This document shows positions 23,494 through 34,138 of a stretch of 64,000 nucleotides of DNA, one piece after another. Source of the stretch: Sporopachydermia quercuum (Eukaryota; Ascomycota; Sporopachydermiomycetes; Sporopachydermiales; Sporopachydermiaceae); contig BCGN01000006.1 of assembly GCA_001599295.1 (NCBI GenBank), forward strand, positions 930,001-994,000, read 5' to 3'. Position numbers and translations under genes: made by a program. The notes under the pieces are model-generated. The model ran no database searches, was not told the origin of the DNA, and was given only the letters and a program-made list of their open reading frames with translations. How positions within the stretch are numbered: the stretch's first letter is position 1; every line of letters begins with the position of its first letter.

Positions 23494-26154
23494 TTATTTG
23501 CTTGGATACAACGTGATCGTCCTGCGACCAATGTTGATCTGCTGTGGATCAATGGATGTTTTATTCGCNATTGGTGATTTAAACTCATAGTCTTCTGGTA
23601 TCTTATTAACTTCATCAATCAATGAATCAAAACTTGAATCCGAGGATATCGTTTCCGAATATAAATCATGATCTAATGAATGAGGCAAATGATATATCTT
23701 TGGCACATGCAATCTTAATGGATGTTCTTTTGGTTCCTCTACTGGAGGCAATTCGATCTCCGACAATGCTTCTTCGGTGAATATTGTTCCATATCGTTTG
23801 TAATTTGTTCTCAGTCTGTTCAAACTTCTAGATCTAGTCGTTGAAGTACTTGCGTTCAATCGCAAAGAATCATCCAACTCGCGTCCTTCCTCATCTTCGT
23901 CTTCTTCAATGATTTCTGACAGATCATTACTTTTTGGGCATGTGTCGTTTTCATTCTTCAACGTAGAAAGAACAGGAGAAGCTGCAATTTCAGAATGAAC
24001 TTTACAGCTCGATAGCCGGTCGTTTACTCCATTAATTTTTTGCAATGGATCTTTCCGAATGGGACAACTTTCATCCTGCACTTGTAAGCAATCATTGCTG
24101 ATACTATCAATTTTATCAGCAGCGATTGCAATATCATTACAATTACCAGAATTTNCATTATCAACCTGACATTCNTCATCGTCGAAAGATATCTCATTAA
24201 ATTGTTCTACTAGATTGTCTGTTTCATGAATGAGCTTTAACTTATCAGTACTTTCAATCTCTGACACTTCATCCTGCGATTCACAGTAATCATCGCCTGC
24301 TGAATGATTGATATCCGTTATTTGGTTTATATCATTAACATCAATTTCTTCATATCTAGCATCAATACCTAGCTCTATTTCTTCAGTTATGTTCTTATTG
24401 TCAATTCCACTTTGATCCACAGTTTCTGCCTCCCACTGCCCATTGTTACTACTATNATTCTTACCACTTTCAATGAGATCCTNGATCTCATTTAAATTAA
24501 CATTCTCATCAACATCGCTAATTAGCTGGTCAAACTCATCTAGGTCATCATCGCCAAAATAATTATCATTGAATAAATGATCGACGTCCTCCTCAAACTC
24601 ATTGTCATAGTCAAATACATTATGTTCTTCCAGTAAATCGTCATCGCAGGGATTCAAATCAAACACATTTGTGATCTTTTTATTGCGTCTACCGCCACGA
24701 TACNATCCCTTATCATTAGTCGTGATTTCTGACGATTTCTTATAGTATTTAATTGAAGCATTTCTTCCTGACAGTTTATTTTGTTCGAAGGAAAAAACAG
24801 AAGAGCCTGATGCACCATCAGAATCAATGTCTGATGCGTAAATCGGTTCTTGTTCCTTTGCTTCTTGTTCTTCAAGTTTTGGATTCTGTTGAACAGGCGT
24901 TTGAGTATTTCTAGTTTTTGAGGTAGTACTATCAAAAGTGCCTGGAGTGGTGACTTCGACTTGGGCAGGTGTAAAAACAAGTGATTGTTTAAGCACAGGG
25001 GTTACCATTGAGTGCTCTGTTGAACCACTCAGGCTTTTCCTTGGGGAACTTTCGATACTTTGTCTTCGATCAGATCCCCATTCATGTGTACGGTTGCCAA
25101 TTATAGTCCCTGCTTCAGAAAACTCGTTATACTGTGGAAGTCTAGGTGACATGTTCAATGCAGATGGTATCTTCGCTATTGGGGTAAGACCCTGAGGAGA
25201 GGAAAGCAGAGGACAAGAGTCCTGATTAGCTACACTGAGAGGAGGTAATGNCAGGGACGGTAATGGAGGAGGAGGAGATGCAACTGACGGTCTCTTGAGC
25301 AGAGTGGAGAACGTTGGTAAAGAACTCTTCTTTTTCAAAAATAGATTCTTTGGGTTCAATTTCTTCAAAGAAGTGCTTGAAGATGATTTTTCCAGGGGTG
25401 ATGCTTGAGAATGTAAGGGAAGGGGTGATAATAATGATTCTTGCAGTAAAACAGGAGAACTCCCAGTAGATTGACTGGTCTGATGCCTGATTACATGGGG
25501 TTTTATTGGCGGTGCATCTAGATTAAGCACTTTTCCCGATTTTGTTTTACGAATCAATGACGATAAAGAAAGAGAAGGTGAATGTTTATGGTGATCTTTT
25601 TGAGTTGGTGTTGTTTTCGTTGCTTGGTGAGGAGACGTTGGTAAAGAAACACATACGACAGTATTGAGAGATCTTGATCTTGAATGAGTTTTAGTGCTGC
25701 TCTTGTGGGACAGGGTAGATGTATATTCAGTATTGTTCTGAAGTTTCGGATCTACAATACTAGAAGGATCTGTAAATCTATTTGCTGTTTTGTTGAAACT
25801 GTAATTGGGAATGTGCTCTTTTGATTCAGTCAAACCTGTGCCATAGTTAGATATAATATCTTCAGAGGGAGATTGAATGTAACAGCTGTTGGTAGAAAGA
25901 TTTGAACTACCATGCATCACTCCTAATGATGACGTAGATGAACAAGAAGAGAATTGGTTCTCTGATGATAACAATGGAGACAAGCTATCTGTCTTACACA
26001 CAGACGTTTGCTGTGAGCTTGAACNGTTAATGTGAGAATTGGCTAAAGGCCTAAGATCCTTCTCAGATATTGTTTGGTGTGAGATACCCACTTCATCGAG
26101 TTCTTCCTTTGTTAACCAGTCGGAATTTGTTGCGCCTTTCGGAGATTTTGACAT
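23494..26154 (-). CDS. Unrecognised large disordered Ser-rich/acidic protein
   Basis: 886 residues, convergent with the preceding Ser-rich gene. The N-terminus contains WLTKEELDEVGISHQTISEK. The first half is Ser/Thr/Pro-rich with SPS and SPRKS sites and short proline runs. A motif-like segment near the middle (RNKKITNVFDLNPCDDDLL) leads into an acidic, Asp/Asn-rich region. The C-terminus has acidic EEDEDEEGRELDD and ends in NIGRRTITLYPSK. No membrane span or enzyme domain. The defined N-terminus and C-terminal motif look conserved in style and could be docking motifs. Eight single N bases fall inside, the densest of any gene here, and all keep the frame. I could not place it in a family. Confidence 0.75.
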   Translation of the reverse strand: MSKSPKGATNSDWLTKEELDEVGISHQTISEKDLRPLANSHINXSSSQQTSVCKTDSLSPLLSSENQFSSCSSTSSLGVMHGSSNLSTNSCYIQSPSEDIISNYGTGLTESKEHIPNYSFNKTANRFTDPSSIVDPKLQNNTEYTSTLSHKSSTKTHSRSRSLNTVVCVSLPTSPHQATKTTPTQKDHHKHSPSLSLSSLIRKTKSGKVLNLDAPPIKPHVIRHQTSQSTGSSPVLLQESLLSPLPLHSQASPLEKSSSSTSLKKLNPKNLFLKKKSSLPTFSTLLKRPSVASPPPPLPSLXLPPLSVANQDSCPLLSSPQGLTPIAKIPSALNMSPRLPQYNEFSEAGTIIGNRTHEWGSDRRQSIESSPRKSLSGSTEHSMVTPVLKQSLVFTPAQVEVTTPGTFDSTTSKTRNTQTPVQQNPKLEEQEAKEQEPIYASDIDSDGASGSSVFSFEQNKLSGRNASIKYYKKSSEITTNDKGXYRGGRRNKKITNVFDLNPCDDDLLEEHNVFDYDNEFEEDVDHLFNDNYFGDDDLDEFDQLISDVDENVNLNEIXDLIESGKNXSSNNGQWEAETVDQSGIDNKNITEEIELGIDARYEEIDVNDINQITDINHSAGDDYCESQDEVSEIESTDKLKLIHETDNLVEQFNEISFDDXECQVDNXNSGNCNDIAIAADKIDSISNDCLQVQDESCPIRKDPLQKINGVNDRLSSCKVHSEIAASPVLSTLKNENDTCPKSNDLSEIIEEDEDEEGRELDDSLRLNASTSTTRSRSLNRLRTNYKRYGTIFTEEALSEIELPPVEEPKEHPLRLHVPKIYHLPHSLDHDLYSETISSDSSFDSLIDEVNKIPEDYEFKSPXANKTSIDPQQINIGRRTITLYPSK

Positions 26155-27720
26155 TTGGACAATATTTAATTATTCCAGCTATTCAATTGTTTGTAATTGA
26201 AGATTTATCACACCAGACCAATCATAATATGAAGCATGCACAATACTATTAAACACCAGACCTTGACTACTGAGTTCTATTCACCTGGTAAGTCTTCATC
26301 AGATTCATATCAATCCTACTTTTCTTGTTTGATTTGCTACCGATTCTCTTAACCAAGTAACACTCTAATATCCAATGCTGTTTATTGTCAGATTCAAACC
26401 GAAGGGTTCCACAGTTGGCTGATATTCAATTTATCTATGTACCGACTGATGTAGTGACCTTTCTAGAACCAAACCGTCAACTTGCACCTTTGAAAAAAAC
26501 AAACCAATCTCAACGTTTTCTCTCCATAAATTAAATTTATTTCTCCTTTTACCCTAGACAGTTCTTCTTTTGCTTCTTCTTATTCTTGTTAATATAATCC
26601 AGTTGCGAATGACATAAGGACAAAGAGTATATCATCATGACTTCTGCCATTACCGCAGATTTATTCCTAGGCTAACGCAAATTCTAGATGATGGTCCAAA
26701 AACCATACTATTACCCTTTTCGTATAGTATTACTAAATTTGGCTGGTTCTCTTTGTGGCAGACAAGAAAAGACCCTTATGAATAAGTGAAGCTAAAAAAG
26801 TGAGAAAAACTATATTTTTGGTGAGCAAAAATGCTGGCTTCTAGTGGGATGGTTTGCTTACTTACTATATGTTTAATTATCATGATATATTTGAAGAATT
26901 GACTTTCGAAATGTAGTAAATATAGTTCATGAAAAGTTGAAATAGGTGAAGGCATACTGGTGAAAATAAGGTTTCTGTTCCTGAATTTCAATTGGGGATT
27001 ACATGTGATTAGCAAATGAAAGATTGCATAAAGTTGCTTATTAGGAGGCTGGAATGTGAGAAGTGGCACGATGAGCTGAGGTAGGATAAGGATGGTTAAA
27101 GAATCCATTTCAATAATTGCATTTGTGAAATTGGGATAGTTGAGGTAAAAGTTTGAGACCGAGAGATGCAACCACGAAGAATGAGGTAGTAGGTGGCATG
27201 GTTGGGAAGCAATTTTTGTTAAAGAAGGTTTAACAAGATTGAGGTAGATACAGTCTTAAGATTACTGCAAGAAGAATCAAATACAAAAATATCAGCACCA
27301 TTTTATATAAGAAATAACGTTGCTGAAACTGAAAGTGAATAACCTCCAACTATATGTTTGCCATAAAAATTCATAGAGTCAACTCTCTAATAATGTTGAT
27401 TCCTGCACGGAAGAAACCTTCAATGCAGGTTTTTGCAGTAACTATATTTGATGTCAAAAGTTTACTTATACGTGCATAATAATGCACAATGGAGTGCTCA
27501 CATTTCAATTAAACAAGACATTTTCATCTGTATGAAAGATTCATTTTGGAAGAATAAATTTATTTACTTCCCAGTAATATTTAATTTATAATGATCTCAA
27601 ACTATCGAGCTCTCATTCCTTCTATGGTTCGATCAATTACTCCTTTTGATCAGGACTCCTGAAATCTCTTGGAATGTAACGACCAGCATAATTGAATCTA
27701 CTTCTTCAAGCCTCAACCAT

Positions 27721-27756
27721 CATGGTAATTTGCCAACCAATTTAAAAATTACCATG
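27721..27756. repeat. 11-bp inverted repeat
   Basis: CATGGTAATTT (27721-27731) is repeated inverted as AAATTACCATG (27746-27756) with a 14-nt loop. Perfect arms; no open frame. Function unknown. Confidence 0.5.
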
Positions 27757-29277
27757 CTATCATGGTTCTTTGTATATAAATTATACTAATCAATCATTTG
27801 AGCCGCTGTAGTACTTCCTTTTCAAACTTTTCAAAATTGAAATAAAACTGTATATTCCATCTCTTCTTCCTTTGTTTTTCTCTTGCTTACTCACACTCCG
27901 CACCAGATCACAAGACTGATACTCTCTTTAACGAGCAAAAGGATCTAGCCTAACGACGGACTTACTACTCAAGTGCAATTGAACTACAACGACCCTCAAA
28001 AGGTGTTCCTGACAAACTATATTTGCCACAACATTGTCTGAAAGCCTTTTCAAGTGAAACCGCCTACCATTCCTTCTGGTCATCGTTTCGGTAAAACCGG
28101 ACATAAGAAAGCTTATTCTCTATATTGGTAAAGTTTCCACTGAAATCGTTCAATACTGGGCTCAAAAAAGTCAAAGCGAAGGTTCCACCCCGAAAGTTCA
28201 TTCCCCAGAGGATTAAATGATTACCCTTCTATTACTGAATATGGAAATCAAGGTGAAATCTTGCCAAGGTTGAATTGATGATATGTCATCGTAGATTCGA
28301 TTTATGGAAGATTACGAGAAAGAGAATTAATCTTAAACAATAGAGAATCCTTATCCTTTAACAATAACGGATTTTTTCAGCGATGGGTAACTAAATAGAA
28401 ATGCTCAAATTCCTTATGGAATATACTCAATTGAAAGAACAGATGCCAAATGGTATGTATATGTAGTAATACATATGATGTATATGACATATTTTCTACA
28501 AGAATAAGAAGTTTTGAACGATTGTTACAACTCATTTACTGTAATTGATCAAGACTTCAAACTTGGCGGATAGGCCAGGCACTTTTATATGGATAGTGTT
28601 AAATTGCAGATGACAGCGATTGTTAATTTATAACTGCTATAGTTGTCTCCAATAATATTCCTCGACTCATAAATCCATTATGCTTTGACACATGCTCATT
28701 CATAATAGTAACAACCAATAGTATATCTCCATATCGTATTTCTTAGGACAAACATCTGATCTCTTTAGGAAACAAATATCTGNTTATGGTTAATTCATTT
28801 CCCTTAAGACCCTTCATTTATTTGCCTCTGAAATATATCGCCGTCAAATATTTATACCAGCAAACTACTACTTGTAGGCCCTTGTTATGGTATACCATAA
28901 TAAACTTCAGCTCCTTTTATTCAAATGATAACTAACAATTAAGCACAACTATCATTCTCAACGTATTATATACCTTACAATGATAACCCATATCTAGACC
29001 CTACCATTAGATTAGCCTTACCACACATTCTACTAGATATGACAGCTCGGACCCATTTTAGTCATCAAAACTAACAAATGCAACCAGTTTTGCTTCCACA
29101 ATTATTGATCTCAAGTATTATTAATAAATATAATGAGATTTTTTTCTTGTTATTCATCTTCCTCCTACCAATAAAATTGCGTTGCGATTTATTTAGCAAA
29201 TATTTTTGTACCCAAATTACACTTTTGGGGTGAAGGGTTTTATCTTTGCCTGAAGCTAATTGCATGTATCTCCATTA

Positions 29278-29309
29278 ACACCGAGCACTCTATATTCGGT
29301 GCTCGGTGT
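29278..29309. repeat. 11-bp GC-rich inverted repeat
   Basis: ACACCGAGCAC (29278-29288) pairs perfectly with GTGCTCGGTGT (29299-29309) around a 10-nt loop. It stands out in an AT-rich background about 440 bp before the WW-domain ATG. It may be a dimer-binding site or a hairpin in an RNA. Confidence 0.55.
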
Positions 29310-29750
29310 CGGTTGATTAGTTAACGCCGGGAATGTAATAACAGTTGAAAAAAAATATATGCATTTAATGGCAATATTCCTATCTTTTGTTTTGTTTTAT
29401 TTATTGATTTTAGTTTAATTAAAGGGGAAAAAGTATATACCTATATATAATGATTGTTCCTGATGTTGGTGGTTCTGTTAATGAACTTATTGAATACTAT
29501 ATGTTTGATTAGTTAGTAAAAGTGGTAGAAGTTATAAGATTTAGTCAAACGACCAAGAAAATATTAGTTGTAACCGAAATATATACTATAGATATATTCA
29601 AAGCTTATTTTAAAATACTTTGTGCTATACTTACCACTCGAGTGGTTATAGTACCTATATTGATATCTACAAATACACACATTTACAGTCTATGACTACG
29701 AATATGTTCAACAATCTATAGTAAAGGACTCAATCATTATACCGTTTACT

Positions 29751-30035
29751 ATGTTATCCATAAGGTCAATGAGTATCATGTCAAACTCACACGCTCAAAG
29801 TCAAAGTACAGCTTCACCTACTGCTATCACACCTTTACCTATATCAAGAGGATGGTCTGTTGGGTTCGATCCATTGGTGAATTCATACTACTATGTTAAT
29901 CTTACAACAGGAGAAATTCAATTTGATCATCCAGATGAAAGTGTTTATAAACCACAACCTAAGAAGAAGCCAAGAACCGTCAGGTTGCTAAGATCTCTTA
30001 GCTGGGGGAAGAAAAGTGGAAGTACAAAAGAATGA
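29751..30035 (+). CDS. Small WW-domain protein
   Basis: 94 residues. A single WW-like domain at about residues 38-67 reads GWSVGFDPLVNSYYYVN then TTGEIQFDHPDE. It has the first Trp, the central Tyr block, the Asn and Thr, and the terminal Pro. The second signature Trp is Phe, as in some natural WW domains. WW domains bind proline-rich peptides such as PPxY. A basic tail follows (KPQPKKKPRTVRLLRS). There is no catalytic domain, so it may act as an adaptor. The start could be any of three early Mets; I give the first ATG. I know no named orthologue. Confidence 0.7.
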   Translation: MLSIRSMSIMSNSHAQSQSTASPTAITPLPISRGWSVGFDPLVNSYYYVNLTTGEIQFDHPDESVYKPQPKKKPRTVRLLRSLSWGKKSGSTKE

Positions 30036-30830
30036 GAAACCAAAATCAAAAATCAACAATGAAAAAAGCATTCCGCTGGGTCAGGTTTTAATGGGATTAT
30101 ATAGATATAGTAATGAGTTATGAATATGAGATCAATTTGAAAACGAAAAAGTTCAAGATTTAACAATACCTGTTTTATTATCAGNTGTATGTTGTAGATG
30201 AACGAAGGCTACATGATATGAAAGTTGTGGAATGGAATAGATTAACACTTGGATCACGAATTGAAATCTGCCGCAGCATCAGAAACAGGTTCAAACATAG
30301 TCCTGCCGCTGATATCTTGATACAGAAAGAAAGTTGACGGAAGACGAATCGCTAATAGATTGCTCAGCAGTAAGTAATACTGTAAGATTCGCGGTTCTTG
30401 AGCAAAAATGGAAAGTAGATAGCACAGGTTCAGTATTTAAATGGACCACAATAAATTATCTGCTGTCAACTAAAGAGTTAGAACCAATAGCATTAGTAAA
30501 AGTATCACTTCTTGCTCTGTTCGTGGTTGATAAATTTGATTCGTTTTCTGTTAGGTGATCTGCAGAAGCATTCTTCTTTCAGCTCATCGTATCAACTAGG
30601 AATCAAGCACGATCAATCCTATTATCAACTAGCTCGTAGGAGCACATTTCAAAAGATCAACCAAATCAGTAAATCTAGCCGGTATAACCACACAGAAGCA
30701 GAAAAACCAACAAAAATATTGCAGCCTTTATGCACCTTGCTTATAAGAATCCATAATAGCTTTATCCTTTTCCATCCAAATATCATTTTTTCGAACAGTC
30801 TATTCCCGTAATTATTAAGTAGCCAATTTT
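30036..30830. other. Convergent spacer, WW gene / PKR1
   Basis: Two overlapping open frames (30334-30558 and 30512-30811) have no domain; the first lacks an ATG start. I treat the stretch as 3' flanks. Confidence 0.45.
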
Positions 30831-31184
30831 TTATTTGTCCTTTTTATCGTCTTCTGCCGTCTTATCATCTTTTCTATCTTTTCCCTCCGCAGGTTCGTCG
30901 GTTGGTTCATTCTTAGACGAGCCATTGACTTCTTCGACTACACCATTTGCTTTCTGTTCTTTTGCTTTCTCAAGCTCAATCTCGTTCACAAACCATGTAA
31001 CAGATGCCCATAGACAAACAGCAATCGAAAATAATGCCAGGAAATGTAAATTATGCGTAGCAATTAGTAGCCCTCCAAGAGTTATCAGTAATGCAGCAAA
31101 TGAAGCATGGGTGGCTTTCATCAATGCAGGTGTTGTCCCTGGTGTAAGAATAGATGTCCAGAGTTCCTCTACAAATGTTAACAT
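30831..31184 (-). CDS. PKR1: V-ATPase assembly factor Pkr1
   Basis: 117 residues, close to the 122 of Saccharomyces Pkr1. The N-terminus ELWTSILTPGTTPALMKATH precedes two hydrophobic helices (FAALLITLGGLLIA and FLALFSIAVCLWASVTWFV). The sequence after them is NEIELEKAKE, and the tail is highly charged (lysine and aspartate-rich). Pkr1 is an ER membrane protein that helps assemble the Vo sector of the vacuolar ATPase. The PGTxPxLxxATHxSF and LHFxALF patterns match the family. Its V-ATPase partner subunit VMA16 lies further along this window, unlinked. Confidence 0.9.
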   Translation of the reverse strand: MLTFVEELWTSILTPGTTPALMKATHASFAALLITLGGLLIATHNLHFLALFSIAVCLWASVTWFVNEIELEKAKEQKANGVVEEVNGSSKNEPTDEPAEGKDRKDDKTAEDDKKDK

Positions 31185-31874
31185 TTTGAATACAGGAGTG
31201 GAATCGAGACTTAATAAATAATGTGACTCCTATTTCAAAAAAAAGCACTGATAATCAACAATGAATATTTGCATACTGCAAACTATTGTATAGAAGTTGA
31301 AATGAAAATTGTAGCTCAATTTTAACTAATAATCCGAGTTTTCAAGGTCTCACTTCATTACCTATTCAACCCAAATAATTAAAAGCTTACGTGATATATA
31401 ATATTTACTACAGGATACCTTGCAACCTTGCAACTAATTATATATGACACAGTCTTTCATCTTATATGATGAACATGTGCTTTCATCTTTGAATAGATAA
31501 GAAAAAAATCAAAATAAGCTACTTCATATAGTAACATTTTGATGTCTTTCAGTAGCATCAGCTCTCTCTGTTCTTTATATTCTGTTTATGATGAGGTTTT
31601 TCACGCTTGTGTAAGTGCTTCTCCACACTTTCACAAATAGCGGAAATAATTACCCCGATTTCAACGATAGACCGAAAATACCGGAAACGCTCAATAATGT
31701 TACATAGCGTGAGACCTGCTTTTTGGTTGAGAACCAGAGGATGCATAGAAAGAAAAGCGACAAGTACGCTGTTGAATAGACCGCTGAAGGAAAGAGAAAT
31801 TGTAATCAAATAGGCTAAACTATCGGAAGGAATTTTTTGAACTTGAAGAGGCTTTTACTTAGAAATCTTTCATA
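31185..31874. other. Divergent promoter, PKR1 / MAPR gene
   Basis: 690 bp between divergent genes. It also contains the doubtful small minus-strand frame at 31558-31746. Confidence 0.45.
31558..31746 (-). CDS. Possible small orphan protein
   Basis: 62 codons from an ATG, ending in a very basic tail (EKHLHKREKPHHKQNIKNRES). The frame is open for 21 more codons upstream without ATG, preceded by a CTTCAG that could be an acceptor. The middle is amphipathic (FRSIVEIGVIISAICESV). I know no homologue, and an open frame also exists on the other strand, so chance is likely. Confidence 0.2.
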   Translation of the reverse strand: MHPLVLNQKAGLTLCNIIERFRYFRSIVEIGVIISAICESVEKHLHKREKPHHKQNIKNRES

Positions 31875-32301
31875 ATGAGTGGAAAGTTTCAACCAAAGGA
31901 ACGAGTTGAATTGGCTCCACCAATAGACGATCCTATTACTAGAGCTGAACTGCAATTGTGTGATGGTATGATGAAGTATTCTACTTAATTTTATTATTGT
32001 AGCCCTACGGCTAACACGATAAATAGGAATTCAATCGGCCAAAATTTATGTTGCTATTAAAGGTGTTGTGTTTGATGTAACTAATAAAGCCAGTAGTTAT
32101 GGACCTGGGAATTCATACCACGCTCTTACAGGTAGAGATGCCAGTAGGGCGTTAGGTAAATCAAGTTTGAGCCCAGAAGATACTGACTATACCGTTAGCT
32201 GGGACTATTCAACGCTTACAGAGAAAGAATTAAAGGTTTTAGAAGACTGGTTTACATACTTCTCAAACCGATACAATGTCGTAGGGAAGGTCGTTGATTA
32301 G
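31875..32301 (+). CDS. MAPR / cytochrome b5-like haem-binding protein, two exons
   Basis: Exons 31875-31965 and 32027-32301 give 121 residues. The single domain is the membrane-associated progesterone receptor (MAPR) type of cytochrome b5 fold: IYVAIKGVVFDVT, SSYGPGNSYHALTGRDASRA, then a C-terminal FSNRYNVVGKVVD. Both tyrosines that ligate or contact haem in PGRMC1 (YGP and SYH here) are present. Unlike Dap1 and PGRMC1 there is no N-terminal membrane helix; the start is MSGKFQPKERVELAPPIDDP. Relatives stabilise cytochrome P450 enzymes of sterol synthesis; this soluble form may differ. The split falls within the codon for the Gly of the CDG-I region. Confidence 0.85.
31966..32026 (+). other. 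MAPR gene intron
   Basis: 61 bp, donor GTATGA, branch GGCTAACAC, acceptor AAATAG 12 nt further. Splicing restores the Gly-Ile-Gln-Ser junction in frame. Confidence 0.8.
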
Positions 32302-34138
32302 CTAATATTGGCTATGNCCTCAATGGACTTTGAACAATAGATTAATTGGTACAACAAGATTGTGCCGTGAAGTATTAACGAAACTCGATTGCGATGATGA
32401 TTTATATGGAAACATCTATTAACTAGAGTTGCAAATAATTAATAATGAAAAAATTTATGTTAAACATTTGTATTTCCTTCATAATATCTACATTTTTTCT
32501 AAAACAATGAGACTGAACATAATTCAACTATCAAGTAATGTCTAATGCCGTTCTCTGAATTCTTATGTTTCAGCAGGAATAAAACCAACGTATGGTTCAA
32601 TGTATGGCAATATTCATCTTTTCAACAACTGTCTTATTTTAGAAAGAAAACTATTCTATAAATAAGTCATTCTATCGATCAAATGTTTCACCAACATTTT
32701 GGCAGTTGAAGTGGTGCGTTCTTATTAGGATATTTAAATGACGTTTGGAGGTTAATGTACTGCCTTAATACTTGCATAAAGATTTTAAACGTAGATTTCT
32801 ACCAAATATACAAGTTAGGAGAAGCATTCAAGCAGATAACCATGTAAACAAGATTAGTCAATAAACAACAAAGGACATTTCCAATTCTTTCGCATCTATA
32901 AACTTCACATATTCAATATATATCTGTTCAAGATATCTCACTTCAACTAGAACTTTCAACGACTGAATCACCACAACTATCTCATGAGAACTTATTTTAA
33001 CGAACTTAAATTATGTTTAGTACGCGTTCCTTGAGCTCTATTATACCTTCAGTGTCTTCAGTACTACATTTTCACCAGATTTCATCACAAATTCATCATC
33101 TATAAGCCCTTAAAATTTAATAATTACCTATCTTCATACTAAAAATTAACCTCTATTATAATCTCAGCATCCATTCATTTTAATTTTAGAGCTTTTTTAC
33201 AGCCCAGACCTGTCTATTACTTCTTGCTAAATCCATTATGTCTTTAAACTATAATGCACAATTCCTGCACAGTATATTCCAATTAAAATAGTGCATACTC
33301 CCGCATAGCCTTGCATCCCTTCAGCATCCAGTTTTATTTATAGCACAACAGCTAATCCGTCACCATCAAACCCAGCTATGTTACTTGTTCAACCTTCGTG
33401 ATAATAAAACAGAGTCCTCGTTTGGCTTCTTATCAATTAGATATCGGGCTATGTTTCAAGCTTAATCACATAGCAAAGAATAAAAACAAGAATAAAACAA
33501 AAGCAATATAAGTAAACTTGTACATTAGAAACAGCAAACTAAGGGTAATAGTCAATTCATCTGCACTAATCGCCTTTTCCGCTTGATTGATGAAATTTCC
33601 TTTTGTTGGTTTGCTATACGAATAACGCTTTAAGTAGGAACTGAACTCCTACTTTAAGTAGAGTCGTATTATTCTGTATTACGAGACGAATATACTCTCA
33701 CAAATATTAAAAATTGTATCATATTTTTCGCATTATTACTTGTTATACCCTCTAGTATACAGTTGATAACTTAACAGAAGTATAACATAGGAGAAACAGA
33801 AGCACAAGCACATCGTGTAATAGGAGCTCGATTCATACGTTGTACAACACAATAAATACAACAATAGAATTAATATTGGAAGATATATCAATCATTATAA
33901 ATAAAATCAACTCCTATTGATAGTTAGATCATTTGACTGAAGTTACTATTGTTGGTATTAATTGGCCTAATTGATATAGTTACTACTGATTGACTATTGG
34001 GTTGTAATCATATTAATTCATAACTATAGAACTCCGTTCAATTGATTCATCTTCCGGTCATTGTCTCATTTCAAAAACACAACACAACACAACATTAGGC
34101 AAGATAACTTTTTATATAATTCATCACATCTACTGAAA
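32302..34138. other. 1.8-kb promoter region of SLT2
   Basis: AT-rich spacer. A short inverted repeat at 33632-33654 and a direct repeat of CTTTAAGTAG (33628-33637 and 33652-33661) stand out. The last 60 bp form an A/C-rich leader with repeated ACACA. No supported gene. Confidence 0.5.
33628..33661. repeat. Mixed direct and inverted repeat
   Basis: CTTTAAGTAG occurs twice in the same direction, and AAGTAGGA (33632-33639) is inverted as TCCTACTT (33647-33654) with a 7-nt loop. Possibly a factor-binding cluster; function unknown. Confidence 0.4.

Larger units (their letters stand above)
26155..29750. other. 3.6-kb gene-free stretch
   Basis: Lies between the divergent Ser-rich gene and the WW-domain gene. 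No ATG-initiated frame with a recognisable product. It contains an inverted repeat at 27721-27756, an open segment without ATG at 28058-28216, a short inverted repeat around 28440-28490 and a GC-richer 11-bp hairpin at 29278-29309. It could hold two long promoters and perhaps an RNA or a small spliced gene. Confidence 0.5.

Noticed and set aside
26776-27171. 131-codon minus-strand frame in the gene-free stretch
   Set aside because: Hydrophobic, low-complexity translation of AT-rich DNA; no ATG support from homologues and no domain.
27610-27640. GGTTCGATCA resembling a tRNA B box
   Set aside because: No A box, acceptor stem or anticodon arm at the right distance.
30334-30811. Two overlapping plus-strand frames between the WW gene and PKR1
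   Set aside because: The first starts with TTG and the second reads through a different frame; neither shows a domain, so I treat both as 3' flank.
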